The notes beneath the pieces are model-generated. The model ran no database searches and was not told where the DNA came from. It worked only from the letters and a program-made list of their open reading frames with translations. Source: Streptomyces djakartensis (GTDB lineage Bacteria > Actinomycetota > Actinomycetes > Streptomycetales > Streptomycetaceae). From it: a stretch of 64,000 bases of DNA. The position numbers were made by a program, and so were the translations under genes. Shown here piece by piece: positions 26,279-39,317 of the stretch. Numbering within the stretch: the stretch's first letter is position 1; every line of letters starts with the position of its first letter. The DNA is taken from assembly GCF_014651075.1 (NCBI RefSeq), contig NZ_BMWE01000017.1, forward strand, positions 1 through 64,000, read 5' to 3'.

Positions 26279-27079
26279 GTGAGCGAGAAGAACCATGAGG
26301 CAAAGCGCACCGCCCGTGAGCGGCTGGCGGTCGAGCGCGAGAAGCAGAAGTCCGCGGAGAAGCGCCGGCGCGCGATGATCGTGGGCGGGGCCGTCGTCGC
26401 CGTCCTGGGGCTCGCGGCGGTGATCGGCGTCGTCGCAGCCAACGCCGGAAAGGACGACGGCAGCGAGGCGTCGGGCCCGGTCGTGGCCCCCTCGGGAGCG
26501 CAGGGCAAGGACGGCCTCGCCATCCCCGTCGGCAAGGACAGCGCCAGGTCCACGCTCACGGTGTGGGAGGACTTCCGCTGCCCGGCCTGCAGGTCCTTCG
26601 AGACGGCGTACCGGCCGGTGATCCACGAGCTGACCGAAGCCGGACAGCTCAAGGCCGAGTACCACCTGGTCACCCTCATCGACGGCAACATGCGCGGCAC
26701 CGGCTCCCGCAACGCGGCCAACGCCGCGGCCTGCGCCCAGGACGCGGGGAAGTTCTCCGCGTACCACGACGTGCTCTTCGACAACCAGCCCCCGGAGGTC
26801 GACGACGCCTACGCCGACACCGGCAAGCTGATCGATCTGGCCGGCAAGGTCGACGGCCTGGACAGCCCCGCCTTCCGCCAGTGTGTCGAGAAGGGCACGC
26901 ACAACGGCTGGGTCGACAAGTCCCACCAGGCCTTCGGCAAGGGCGGCTTCTCGGGCACGCCGACCGTGCTGCTCGACGGCGAGAACATCTACCAGGACCG
27001 CACGATGACCCCGGCGAAGCTGAAGAAGATGGTGCAGGAGAAGGACAAACAGCGGAACAAGGCGCAGAACAAGGGGTAA
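26279..27079 (+). CDS. DsbA-like membrane-anchored thioredoxin-fold protein
   Basis: 266 aa from GTG 26279. A basic, helical N-terminus (residues 1-32) precedes one membrane helix (about 34-54, MIVGGAVVAVLGLAAVIGVV), so the catalytic domain should face outside. The redox site is Cys101-Pro-Ala-Cys104 in DFRCPACRSF, and the cis-Pro loop is GFSGTPTVLLDG. This is the DSBA/thioredoxin_4 group, which makes or reshuffles disulfides in exported proteins. Lgt, another envelope protein-maturation enzyme, is the next gene. Translation start and promoter are unclear because a terminator-like hairpin ends 14 nt upstream. Confidence 0.85.
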   Translation: MSEKNHEAKRTARERLAVEREKQKSAEKRRRAMIVGGAVVAVLGLAAVIGVVAANAGKDDGSEASGPVVAPSGAQGKDGLAIPVGKDSARSTLTVWEDFRCPACRSFETAYRPVIHELTEAGQLKAEYHLVTLIDGNMRGTGSRNAANAAACAQDAGKFSAYHDVLFDNQPPEVDDAYADTGKLIDLAGKVDGLDSPAFRQCVEKGTHNGWVDKSHQAFGKGGFSGTPTVLLDGENIYQDRTMTPAKLKKMVQEKDKQRNKAQNKG

Positions 27080-27147
27080 CAACCCTTCTCACGCGCCCGT
27101 TATGGACCCGTAGCCGGGCTGCCTGCCGCGGCCCTGGTCCGGCACGG

Positions 27148-27153
27148 TAGCGT
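27148..27153 (+). promoter_or_regulatory. -10-like TAGCGT of lgt
   Basis: TAGCGT ends ten nt before ATG 27164. No ribosome site is apparent, so the leader is very short or absent. Confidence 0.4.
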
Positions 27154-27163
27154 CGACCTTGCC

Positions 27164-28138
27164 ATGGAACTTGCCTACATTCCCAGCCCGTCGCGCGGGG
27201 TGCTGTACCTCGGTCCCATTCCGCTGCGCGGCTACGCGTTCTGCATCATCATCGGCGTCTTCGTTGCCGTATGGCTCGGCAACAAGCGCTGGATCGCCCG
27301 TGGCGGGCGGGCCGGCACGGTGGCCGACATCGCTGTCTGGGCCGTGCCCTTCGGCCTGGTCGGCGGCCGGCTCTACCACGTGATCACGGACTACGAGCTG
27401 TACTTCAGCGAGGGCCGCGACTGGGTGGACGCCTTCAAGATCTGGGAGGGCGGCCTCGGCATCTGGGGCGCGATCGCGCTGGGCGCGCTGGGCGCCTGGA
27501 TCGGCTGCCGGCGCCGGGGCATCCCGATGCCGGCGTACGCCGACGCCGTCGCGCCGGGCATCGCCCTCGCGCAGGCACTCGGCCGCTGGGGCAACTGGTT
27601 CAACCAGGAGCTGTACGGCAAGCCCACCGACCTGCCGTGGGCCCTGGAGATCACGTCCTCCGCCGACGGGCGGGTTCCGGGCACGTACCACCCGACGTTC
27701 CTGTACGAGTCACTGTGGTGCGTCGGTGTCGCGCTGCTGGTCATCTGGGCGGACCGCCGCTTCCGGCTGGGCCACGGCCGGGCGTTCGCGCTCTACGTCG
27801 CCGCGTACTGCGCGGGCCGGGCCTGGATCGAGTACATGCGTGTCGACGACGCCCACCACATCCTGGGGCTGCGGCTCAACGTGTGGACGGCGATCTTCGT
27901 CTTCCTGCTCGCGGTCACGTACCTCGTACTGTCGGCGAAGAAGCGCCCGGGCCGGGAGGCCGTGGTGGAGCCCGCCGTCCCCGGCGGCGAGACCGCCGCG
28001 GCCGACAAGGGCGACGGTGAGAGCAACGCCGGCGACGAGAGCAAGTCCGACAGCGAGCCCGGCGCCGGCACCGAAGGCGAGGACGGCGACGCCGACGACG
28101 ACTCCAAGAACGAGGCCGGGTCGGCGAAGAAGACCTGA
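27164..28138 (+). CDS. lgt: Prolipoprotein diacylglyceryl transferase
   Basis: 324 aa polytopic membrane enzyme. Transfers diacylglycerol to the lipobox Cys of prelipoproteins. The Lgt signature GRWGNWFNQELYG and the early RGYAF and GGRLYHVI segments are present, with about seven membrane helices. After residue 265 there is a tail of about 60 residues rich in Glu, Asp and Ser (SDSEPGAGTEGEDGDADDDS), longer than in most bacteria but common in actinobacteria. A strong terminator follows. Confidence 0.95.
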   Translation: MELAYIPSPSRGVLYLGPIPLRGYAFCIIIGVFVAVWLGNKRWIARGGRAGTVADIAVWAVPFGLVGGRLYHVITDYELYFSEGRDWVDAFKIWEGGLGIWGAIALGALGAWIGCRRRGIPMPAYADAVAPGIALAQALGRWGNWFNQELYGKPTDLPWALEITSSADGRVPGTYHPTFLYESLWCVGVALLVIWADRRFRLGHGRAFALYVAAYCAGRAWIEYMRVDDAHHILGLRLNVWTAIFVFLLAVTYLVLSAKKRPGREAVVEPAVPGGETAAADKGDGESNAGDESKSDSEPGAGTEGEDGDADDDSKNEAGSAKKT

Positions 28139-28156
28139 CGATCAGCGGCACGACAC

Positions 28157-28190
28157 CGAGGGGCGCCCGGAACGATCCGGGCGCCCCTCG
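28157..28190 (+). terminator. Terminator after lgt
   Basis: Perfect 14-bp stem CGAGGGGCGCCCGG (28157-28170) with 28177-28190 and a 6-nt loop, 18 nt after the stop. Confidence 0.85.
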
Positions 28191-28210
28191 GCACGTTGAG
28201 CGGCAAAACC

Positions 28211-28229
28211 GCAGGTTAGCCCAGCCTTT
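28211..28229. promoter_or_regulatory. Candidate iron box (DmdR/IdeR type) upstream of the VIT gene
   Basis: GCAGGTTAGCCCAGCCTTT matches the 19-nt DtxR/IdeR-class consensus TTAGGTTAGGCTAACCTAA at 12 of 19 positions, including AGGTTAG and CCT. It lies about 100 nt before a putative Fe/Mn transporter gene. Confidence 0.4.
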
Positions 28230-28329
28230 CCTTGCTGGCGGGAACGGAATTCGCGGCGTAGTTTGGCTGTTGTAAAAGTCTGGAACTTGTCCAAGAAGCC
28301 GTTCCGGCAGCGGGAAGTGGGGAGCCTTC

Positions 28330-29061
28330 ATGGCCATCATCGAAACCGAGGCGACGCTGCACGAGGCGCACCGGGACAACCACACCCACCGGGACGTGAA
28401 CGGCGGCTGGCTGCGCCCCGCGGTGTTCGGTGCGATGGACGGCCTCGTCTCCAATCTCGCACTGATGACCGGCGTGGCCGGCGGAGCGGTCAGTCAGCAC
28501 ACCATCGTGCTGAGCGGGCTCGCGGGGCTGGCCGCCGGCGCCTTCTCCATGGCCGCGGGCGAGTACACCTCGGTCGCCTCGCAACGCGAGCTCGTCGAGG
28601 CCGAGCTGGACGTGGAGCGGCGTGAGCTCCGCAAGCATCCGAAGGACGAGGAGGCCGAGCTCGCCGCGCTCTACCGGGCGAGAGGGGTCGAGCCGAAGCT
28701 GGCCGACGAGGTCGCCCGGCAGCTGTCGAAGGATCCCGAGCAGGCGCTGGAGATCCACGCCCGGGAGGAGCTGGGTATCGATCCCGGGGATCTGCCCTCG
28801 CCCACCGTGGCCGCGGTGTCGAGCTTCGGCTCCTTCGCGCTGGGCGCGCTGGTGCCCGTACTGCCGTACCTGCTGGGTGCGAGCAGCCTCTGGGCGGCCG
28901 TGCTGCCGGCGCTGCTCGGGCTCTTCCTGTGCGGTGCGGTGGTGGCCAGGGTGACGGCACGCACCTGGTGGTACAGCGGCCTGCGGCAGCTGTACCTGGG
29001 AGGCGCGGCGGCCGGTGTGACGTACGCCCTGGGGACTTTGTTCGGAACGGCCGTAGGATAG
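28330..29061 (+). CDS. VIT1/CCC1-family iron/manganese transporter
   Basis: 243 aa. Family members move Fe2+ or Mn2+ out of the cytosol. Helix 1 region VFGAMDGLVSNLALMTGVAG and helix 2 AGAFSMAAGEYTSVASQREL are diagnostic; a charged cytoplasmic segment (residues 85-150, rich in Glu and Arg) forms the metal-binding part, and three helices follow. ATG 28330 is preceded by a purine-rich GGAAGTGGGGAG. The candidate iron box upstream suggests control by iron. Confidence 0.88.
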   Translation: MAIIETEATLHEAHRDNHTHRDVNGGWLRPAVFGAMDGLVSNLALMTGVAGGAVSQHTIVLSGLAGLAAGAFSMAAGEYTSVASQRELVEAELDVERRELRKHPKDEEAELAALYRARGVEPKLADEVARQLSKDPEQALEIHAREELGIDPGDLPSPTVAAVSSFGSFALGALVPVLPYLLGASSLWAAVLPALLGLFLCGAVVARVTARTWWYSGLRQLYLGGAAAGVTYALGTLFGTAVG

Positions 29062-29072
29062 CTCGGCTTGCG

Positions 29073-29094
29073 TTTATGCGCTCGGCCGCATAAA
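29073..29094. terminator. AT-rich hairpin after the VIT gene
   Basis: TTTATGCG-N6-CGCATAAA, a perfect 8-bp stem 12 nt after the stop. Unusually AT-rich for this genome. Confidence 0.55.
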
Positions 29095-29099
29095 TAGCC

Positions 29100-29126
29100 G
29101 TTACTCGCTGGTTTCAGACGCATGAC
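29100..29126 (-). promoter_or_regulatory. GlnR-box-like site, distal
   Basis: On the minus strand: GTCAT-n6-GAAAC-n6-GTAAC, which fits the Streptomyces GlnR pattern gTnAc-n6-GaAAc-n6-GtnAC except for one end base. Confidence 0.5.
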
Positions 29127-29352
29127 CACCGGGCATGAGCCGTAAGCGCTGTGGGCAATGAGGCTCGCCGCGCACCTCGGCGGGGTGGGCGAAGGCGCCC
29201 TACCCGCCCCCGGGCCGACGAAGGACGATCTCACCCGATCGTTCCACGTGGCCCCCCATAGCCTCCACTGCTGGCGCGGAACCCCTGCCGCGAACCCGCA
29301 GTGTCCGCATGTTGGAACGGATTATCCCGGTTCCCGAGAACCGCTCCATCAT

Positions 29353-29379
29353 GTAACCTGCACGAAATTTTGCGATCAC
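29353..29379 (+). promoter_or_regulatory. GlnR-box-like site, proximal to gltB
   Basis: GTAAC-n6-GAAAT-n6-ATCAC. The first two elements fit the GlnR half-sites with one mismatch; the third is weaker. It ends 62 nt before the gltB start. Confidence 0.45.
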
Positions 29380-29441
29380 GCGAGGGCCAGCGTCGTCCCT
29401 CGGCACTTTGCATATGCCACATGACGACGACGGGAGAGCCG

Positions 29442-34041
<4,600 letters not shown>

Positions 34042-34049
<8 letters not shown>

Positions 34050-35505
34050 CCCGAAGGGCTTCCTGAACCACGGGCGCGAGGTCGCCAGGTCCCGCCCCGT
34101 CGAGGAGCGCGTCAAGGACTGGAACGAGGTCTACGTCCCCGGCTCCCTGCTGCCGATCATCAGCAAGCAGGCCAGCCGCTGCATGGACTGCGGCATCCCG
34201 TTCTGCCACAACGGCTGCCCGCTCGGGAACCTCATCCCCGAGTGGAACGACTACGCCTACCGCGAGGACTGGGCCGCCGCCTCCGAGCGCCTGCACGCGA
34301 CCAACAACTTCCCGGAGTTCACGGGCCGCCTGTGCCCCGCCCCGTGCGAGTCGGCGTGCGTGCTCGGCATCAACCAGCCGCCGGTCACCATCAAGAACGT
34401 CGAGGTCTCGATCATCGACAAGGCGTGGGAGACCGGGGACGTCGCCCCGCAGATCCCGGAGCGCCTGTCCGGCAAGACCGTCGCGGTCGTCGGATCGGGC
34501 CCGGCCGGTCTCGCCGCCGCCCAGCAGCTGACCCGCGCCGGCCACACCGTCGCCGTCTACGAGCGCGCGGACCGCATCGGAGGCCTCCTCCGCTACGGCA
34601 TCCCCGAATTCAAGATGGAGAAGCGGCACATCAACCGCCGTATCGAGCAGATGCGCGCGGAGGGCACCCGCTTCCGCACGGGCATCGAGATCGGCCGCGA
34701 TCTGAAGGCCACGGACCTGAAGAAGCGCTACGACGCGGTCGTCCTGGCCGTCGGCGCGACCACGGCCCGGGACCTGCCGGTGCCCGGCCGCGAGCTCAAG
34801 GGCATCTACCAGGCCATGGAGTACCTGCCCCTGTCCAACAAGGTGCAGGAGGGCGACTTCGTGGCGCCCCCGATCTCGGCCGAGGGCAAGCACGTCGTGG
34901 TCATCGGCGGCGGCGACACCGGCGCGGACTGCGTGGGCACCGCCCACCGCCAGGGCGCGGCCTCCGTCACGCAGCTGGAGATCATGCCCCGCCCGAACGA
35001 CGAGCGGCACCCGGTCAACCAGCCGTGGCCGACCTTCCCCATGCTGTACAAGGTCACCTCGGCTCACGAGGAGGGCGGCGAGCGCGTCTACTCGGTGTCG
35101 ACGACCCACTTCGAGGGCGACGAGGACGGCAACGTCCAGTGGCTGCACCTCACCGAGGTGGAGTTCATCGACGGCAAGCTGACCCCGAAGCCGGGCTCCG
35201 AGCGCAAGATCCCCGCCCAGCTGGTCACCCTCGCCATGGGCTTCACCGGCACCGACCGCGAGAACGGCCTCGTGGAGCAGTTCGGCCTGGAGCTCGACGA
35301 GCGCGGCAACATCGCCCGCGACGGCGACTACCAGACCAACGTGCCGGGCGTGTTCGTCGCCGGTGACGCGGGCCGCGGCCAGTCGCTCATCGTGTGGGCG
35401 ATCGCGGAGGGCCGTTCGGCGGCGCGCGGGGTGGACCGCCACCTCACGGGCGCCAGCGAGCTGCCGGCGCCGATCAAGCCGACGGACCGTGCGCTGATGG
35501 TCTGA
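34042..35505 (+). CDS. gltD: Glutamate synthase small subunit
   Basis: 487 aa flavoprotein that feeds electrons from NADPH to GltB. N-terminal Cys clusters for Fe-S centres: [17 protein letters not shown] and [12 protein letters not shown]. The FAD site is [18 protein letters not shown], the NADPH site [13 protein letters not shown], and the C-terminal FAD contact [17 protein letters not shown] 34042 overlaps gltB by 8 nt (frame change), which favours coupled synthesis of the complex. A long-loop terminator separates it from the convergent ABC genes. Confidence 0.97.
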
Positions 35506-35550
35506 CCGGCACCCCTATAGACGTCCCGCACAACGGCGTGCGGAACACTG

Positions 35551-35597
35551 ACAGCGCCTGCCCCACAGTCCCCGACCGGACGCCGGGCAGGCGCTGT
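35551..35597. terminator. Bidirectional terminator between gltD and the FtsX-type ABC genes
   Basis: Perfect 13-bp stem ACAGCGCCTGCCC (35551-35563) with 35585-35597 and a 21-nt loop, between two convergent genes. Confidence 0.7.
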
Positions 35598-35606
35598 CGC
35601 ACGTCC

Positions 35607-36581
35607 TCAGCCGGTCCCGGTCCCGTTCCCGTTCACGTCGGGCCACACCTGGATGTGGTCCTCCTCCAGTTCCAGCAGCACCCGGTCCCGCATGTCCAGG
35701 GCGGTGGTGTACTCGGCCGGCAGCTGGAGGCGGCCCGCGCGGTCGAGCATCGCGTACTCACGGGCCACCACGGACTCCTGGCCCCTGTCGTCGACCTCGG
35801 TGCGGCGCAGGACCTCCGTCGAGGTGCGGCCGTCACGGATCGCGACCGTGCGGCGGACCTCGCCGGCGACCGCCTGGTCGTGGGTGACGACGACGATCGT
35901 CGTGCCGAGCTCCTCGTTGGCCCGGCGGAACGCGGCGAAGACCTGCTGCCCGGTCGCCGAGTCCAGCTCGCCGGTCGGCTCGTCGGCGAGCAGGACGGCG
36001 GGGGAGTTGGCGAGGGCGACGGCGATCGCGACGCGCTGCTGCTGCCCGCCGGACATCGCTCGCGGACGCCGGTCCCGGCAGTCGGCGACCCCGAGCAGGC
36101 CCAGCAGTTCCTCCGCCCGTCCGGCCCGTTCCCGCCGCGGGCGGCCCGCCAGCTGCAGCGGCAGGGCGACGTTCTGCGCCGCCGTCAGATACGGCAGCAG
36201 GTTGCGGGCCGTCTGCTGCCAGACGAAGCCGACCACCTCACGCCGGTACCGCAGCCGGGCCTTCGCGTCCATCGTCAGCAGGTCGCGGCCCGCCACCCTC
36301 GCGGCGCCCGCGGTCGGGACGTCCAGGCCCGCGAGGATGTTCATCAACGTCGACTTGCCGCTGCCGGACGCCCCCACCAGGGCCATCAACTCGCCCTCCC
36401 GGACCAGGAGATCCAGGCCCTGGAGCGCCTGCACCTCCACGGCGTCCCCGCCCCCGCGCCTGGCGAAGATCCGCACCAGCCGGTCGCAGGCGATCAGCGC
36501 GTCGTGCCCGTACGCCGGCCGGTCGCGGTGCCGCGCCGCCCGCCGCTCCAGCTCCGCCAGCGACCGAGTCGTACCGCTCAT
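35607..36581 (-). CDS. ABC transporter ATPase with C-terminal AbrB-like domain
   Basis: 324 aa from ATG 36581 (CAGGAGA upstream). The ATPase resembles the MacB/LolD class: Walker A GASGSGKST (70-78), Q-loop VGFVWQQTA, signature AMSGGQQQRVAIA, Walker B AVLLADEPTGELD and VVVTHDQ. From about residue 274 a further segment reads REYAMLDRAGRLQLPAEYTT, continuing ALDMRDRVLLELEEDHIQV. It has the D-x2-GR-x2-(I/L)P pattern of an AbrB/SpoVT swapped-hairpin domain, not part of a standard ATPase. Start overlaps the upstream permease stop (ATGA). Likely partners are the two FtsX permeases just upstream. The tail could be a dimerisation or DNA-binding element. Confidence 0.88.
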   Translation of the reverse strand: MSGTTRSLAELERRAARHRDRPAYGHDALIACDRLVRIFARRGGGDAVEVQALQGLDLLVREGELMALVGASGSGKSTLMNILAGLDVPTAGAARVAGRDLLTMDAKARLRYRREVVGFVWQQTARNLLPYLTAAQNVALPLQLAGRPRRERAGRAEELLGLLGVADCRDRRPRAMSGGQQQRVAIAVALANSPAVLLADEPTGELDSATGQQVFAAFRRANEELGTTIVVVTHDQAVAGEVRRTVAIRDGRTSTEVLRRTEVDDRGQESVVAREYAMLDRAGRLQLPAEYTTALDMRDRVLLELEEDHIQVWPDVNGNGTGTG

Positions 36582-39316
36582 CGCATGTCTCCTGCCCTGA
36601 GGTGAGTGACCGGTGTCCGACGGCCCGCCCACCATGCCTGCGCGACGGCCACCGCCCCCGCCAGCAGCACCGCGCACGCGGCGGGCAGGGCCAGTGACCA
36701 CACGTCGGCCCGCAGCACGGCGGCTCCCGGCCCCACGGTGCCGGACGCGTCGGCGAGGGCGAGCCGGTCCAGGTCGATGCCGGGGGCGAGCAGCCCCACC
36801 GTGGCCCAGCCGACGGCCATCCCGCCGCCGGCCGCGAGCAGCGCCAGGGGCAGTGCCTCCAGACCGAGCAGATTTCGCCCCTGGCGGGTCGTCAGGCCCA
36901 GGGTGCGCAGCCGGGCCAGCAGCGCGGCCCGCTCCGGCGCGGACCGCAGCATGCCGAGCACCACGGCGAGCAGGGCGTATCCCGCGCCCGCGGCGACGGC
37001 CCAGACGTAGATCCGTTCGGCGCCGGACTGCGACGGCGAGTCCGACAGCGCCGCGCGTTCCTCGGCGCGCAGCGTCACCGAGACATCCGGTCCGGCGCCA
37101 CGCACGGCCGCCCGCAGCGCCTTCGCGTCGAGCCCGGCACCGGTCGCCAGCAGGATCGCGGGACCGCCGAAGCCCTTCAGGCCCGCCGCGTCGACCAGCA
37201 GGAACTCACCATCGGGGACGGCCGGGGTGCGGGAGCGCACGGTGGTGATCCGCACGGTGACGGCACCGCCGTCCGTCCAGATCCTGCGCGGCGACCGCCC
37301 GAGCCGCTCGGCGACCCCGGGGGAGGCGACAGCGTCCAGCACCCCGCCCCCGGTCCCCAGCCGCTCGGGCGCGAACCCCCCGAGCCCCGTCCGCCGGGCC
37401 AGCCCCGCGTAGGTGTCCGGCTCCACCCCGACCACCGTCAGCGACCTCCTGTCGTCGGACGCGCGCTCCGACGCGAACCCGATCCCCACCGCCGTGACCT
37501 GCCGCACGCCCGCCACATCCCGTACCGCCCGCGCCAGCCCGGCCGGGAGCGGGGCGCCGTCGGTCGTCTCGATCCGCGCGTCCGCACCCGTCTCAAGCAG
37601 CGCCACCCGGTCCCGGGCGTCCGCCACGCCCGTCAGCACGGACCCGCCGAACGCGGCCGTAGTCAGGGCCGTCAGCAGGGCGAGCAGCGGGAGCGTGGCG
37701 ACCGCCGCCGGTGAGCGGCCCGCGCGGGCCAGCGACAGGAACCCGACCACGCCGCGCAGTCGCCCGGCCGGACCCGCGGCCCACCGCAGGGGCAGCGGGT
37801 ACAGCCGCACCAGCAGCAGGGCGGCGACCAGCCCGACGAGCACCGGGGCGGCGCTCACCAGCAGATCGCCCGCACCACCGTCCGTACCGCGGCGGCGCAG
37901 CGCCGCCACCGAGCCGGCGGCCAGCGCCAGCAGGGTCAGTTCGGCGACCGCGCGGCGGCCGCCGGGTCTGGCGTGGGCGAGGTCGTCGCGCTCCTGGTGC
38001 GCCCGCGGCCGGCGATGCGCCACCACGGCGCGCACCGGCAGCACGGCACAGGCGAGCAGGGCCACGGCACCCGCCCCGAGTACGGAGGACAGCGACCGGG
38101 CCCCCTCCACGGCGAACACCGCGAGCAGCAGACCGCCGGCCGCGGCGGGCACCGCCGGAACGGCGCTCTCGGCCAGCAGCCGCCCGGCGATGCCGCCGAG
38201 GGAGCCGCCCCGGGCGCGCAGCAGGGCGAGTTCGGCGTAGCGGCGGGCGGCGGCCAGAGAACCGCTCATGACCAGGACGATCACGGCGACCGTGGCGATC
38301 CCGAAGGCCGCGACGGCGACCACGGGCGTGATCGCCTCACGCGTCTCCGTATAGGCGCCGACGACCTGCTCCAGGCCGGTGGACAACTGCGCCGTCGGAC
38401 CGGCGGCTCCCCGCATCCGCACCAGCCCCGGCCCGTCCTCGAGGGACGCGACCGCCTCGACGAGCGCCGGGGCGTCCGCCGCGGTGAGCCGCCCCGTCGC
38501 GGGCGCGAACCGCCAGTACCTCTCCGGCTCGCCCTGGCCGCCCAGCAGCGCCGGGGCGGCCCCGGGCGCCAGCAGCACGCCCGCCTCCCAGTAGTACCGC
38601 GGCGGACGGGCGTTGGTGCTCGCCAGGGCCGGTGTACGCAGGACCGGCTCAGCGGACCAGTAACTGCCCTGCGGATGCCGGGGTTCGAGGACGCCGGTGA
38701 TCCGCACGGTCAGCGGGCCGTCCGGGAAGCCGGCCAGGGTGAGCGTGGACCCGGCCCGCAGCCGCAATGTGCGGGCGGTCTCGGCGGTCACGGCGCCTTC
38801 CACCGCCCGCGTCTCCATGGTCACCGAGGTGCCGGCGGTGGGCAGCCGGCCCTCCCGCACGGTGGCGTGGCCGGCCGCACCCGACTGCGCGAGCAGGGTG
38901 AAGCGGGGCGGCAGTCCGTCCGGCCGGGGCAGCGCCGCGTCCAGGCCCTCCAGGCTCTGCCCGGTCCGCAGCCCGTACGCCGACTCGGCCGGGTCCGCCC
39001 GCAGCGGCTCGGGCAGCAGTGCTCGCGCCGTGCCGCCGACCGCCGCGAGCGCCTCCGGCCGCACCGCGTCCGCACGCGCCTCGTCCGGCTGTTCGAGACC
39101 GGGCCGCGGCGCCCTCAGCTCCAGCACCGTGGACTCGGGGGCGGCGGTGGCGACGGACACGCGCAGCCCCTCCGTCTCGTACGCCTCGACGGCCCGGGGC
39201 AGGACGGCCACGAGAAACGCCGTGACCAGGACCAGCGCCCCGAACGCGACAGCGGACCAGGGCGCGGCCCGCAGCCGGGTCCGCACCCAGGGCGCGCCCC
39301 GAGTGTTGCGCGGCAT
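36578..39316 (-). CDS. Large FtsX-family permease, 912 aa
   Basis: Membrane subunit of a MacB/FtsX-type transporter. One N-terminal helix (SAVAFGALVLVTAFLVAVLP) is followed by a large extracytoplasmic domain of about 290 residues. A cluster of helices near residue 335 (VVAVAAFGIATVAVIVLVMS) follows, then further helices, a second large outer domain and a final group of three. The duplicated FtsX layout with two outer domains is larger than the usual 400 aa of MacB. ATG 39316 has GGGAGAGG upstream and is 1 nt after the stop of the first permease. No substrate is evident. Confidence 0.88.
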   Translation of the reverse strand: MPRNTRGAPWVRTRLRAAPWSAVAFGALVLVTAFLVAVLPRAVEAYETEGLRVSVATAAPESTVLELRAPRPGLEQPDEARADAVRPEALAAVGGTARALLPEPLRADPAESAYGLRTGQSLEGLDAALPRPDGLPPRFTLLAQSGAAGHATVREGRLPTAGTSVTMETRAVEGAVTAETARTLRLRAGSTLTLAGFPDGPLTVRITGVLEPRHPQGSYWSAEPVLRTPALASTNARPPRYYWEAGVLLAPGAAPALLGGQGEPERYWRFAPATGRLTAADAPALVEAVASLEDGPGLVRMRGAAGPTAQLSTGLEQVVGAYTETREAITPVVAVAAFGIATVAVIVLVMSGSLAAARRYAELALLRARGGSLGGIAGRLLAESAVPAVPAAAGGLLLAVFAVEGARSLSSVLGAGAVALLACAVLPVRAVVAHRRPRAHQERDDLAHARPGGRRAVAELTLLALAAGSVAALRRRGTDGGAGDLLVSAAPVLVGLVAALLLVRLYPLPLRWAAGPAGRLRGVVGFLSLARAGRSPAAVATLPLLALLTALTTAAFGGSVLTGVADARDRVALLETGADARIETTDGAPLPAGLARAVRDVAGVRQVTAVGIGFASERASDDRRSLTVVGVEPDTYAGLARRTGLGGFAPERLGTGGGVLDAVASPGVAERLGRSPRRIWTDGGAVTVRITTVRSRTPAVPDGEFLLVDAAGLKGFGGPAILLATGAGLDAKALRAAVRGAGPDVSVTLRAEERAALSDSPSQSGAERIYVWAVAAGAGYALLAVVLGMLRSAPERAALLARLRTLGLTTRQGRNLLGLEALPLALLAAGGGMAVGWATVGLLAPGIDLDRLALADASGTVGPGAAVLRADVWSLALPAACAVLLAGAVAVAQAWWAGRRTPVTHLRAGDMR

Positions 39317-39317
39317 G

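Larger units (their letters stand above)
29062..29441 (+). promoter_or_regulatory. 380-nt regulatory region upstream of gltB
   Basis: No convincing gene. It holds an AT-rich hairpin (29073-29094), two GlnR-like sites (29100-29126 and 29353-29379) and a small inverted repeat CGGTTC-CCGA-GAACCG (29328-29343). The gltB Shine-Dalgarno GGGAGAG lies at 29432-29438. Confidence 0.55.

Noticed and set aside
29301-29441. Upstream extension of gltB
   Set aside because: It would run through the proximal GlnR-like site, and the propeptide would be much longer than usual. ATG 29442 has a ribosome site.
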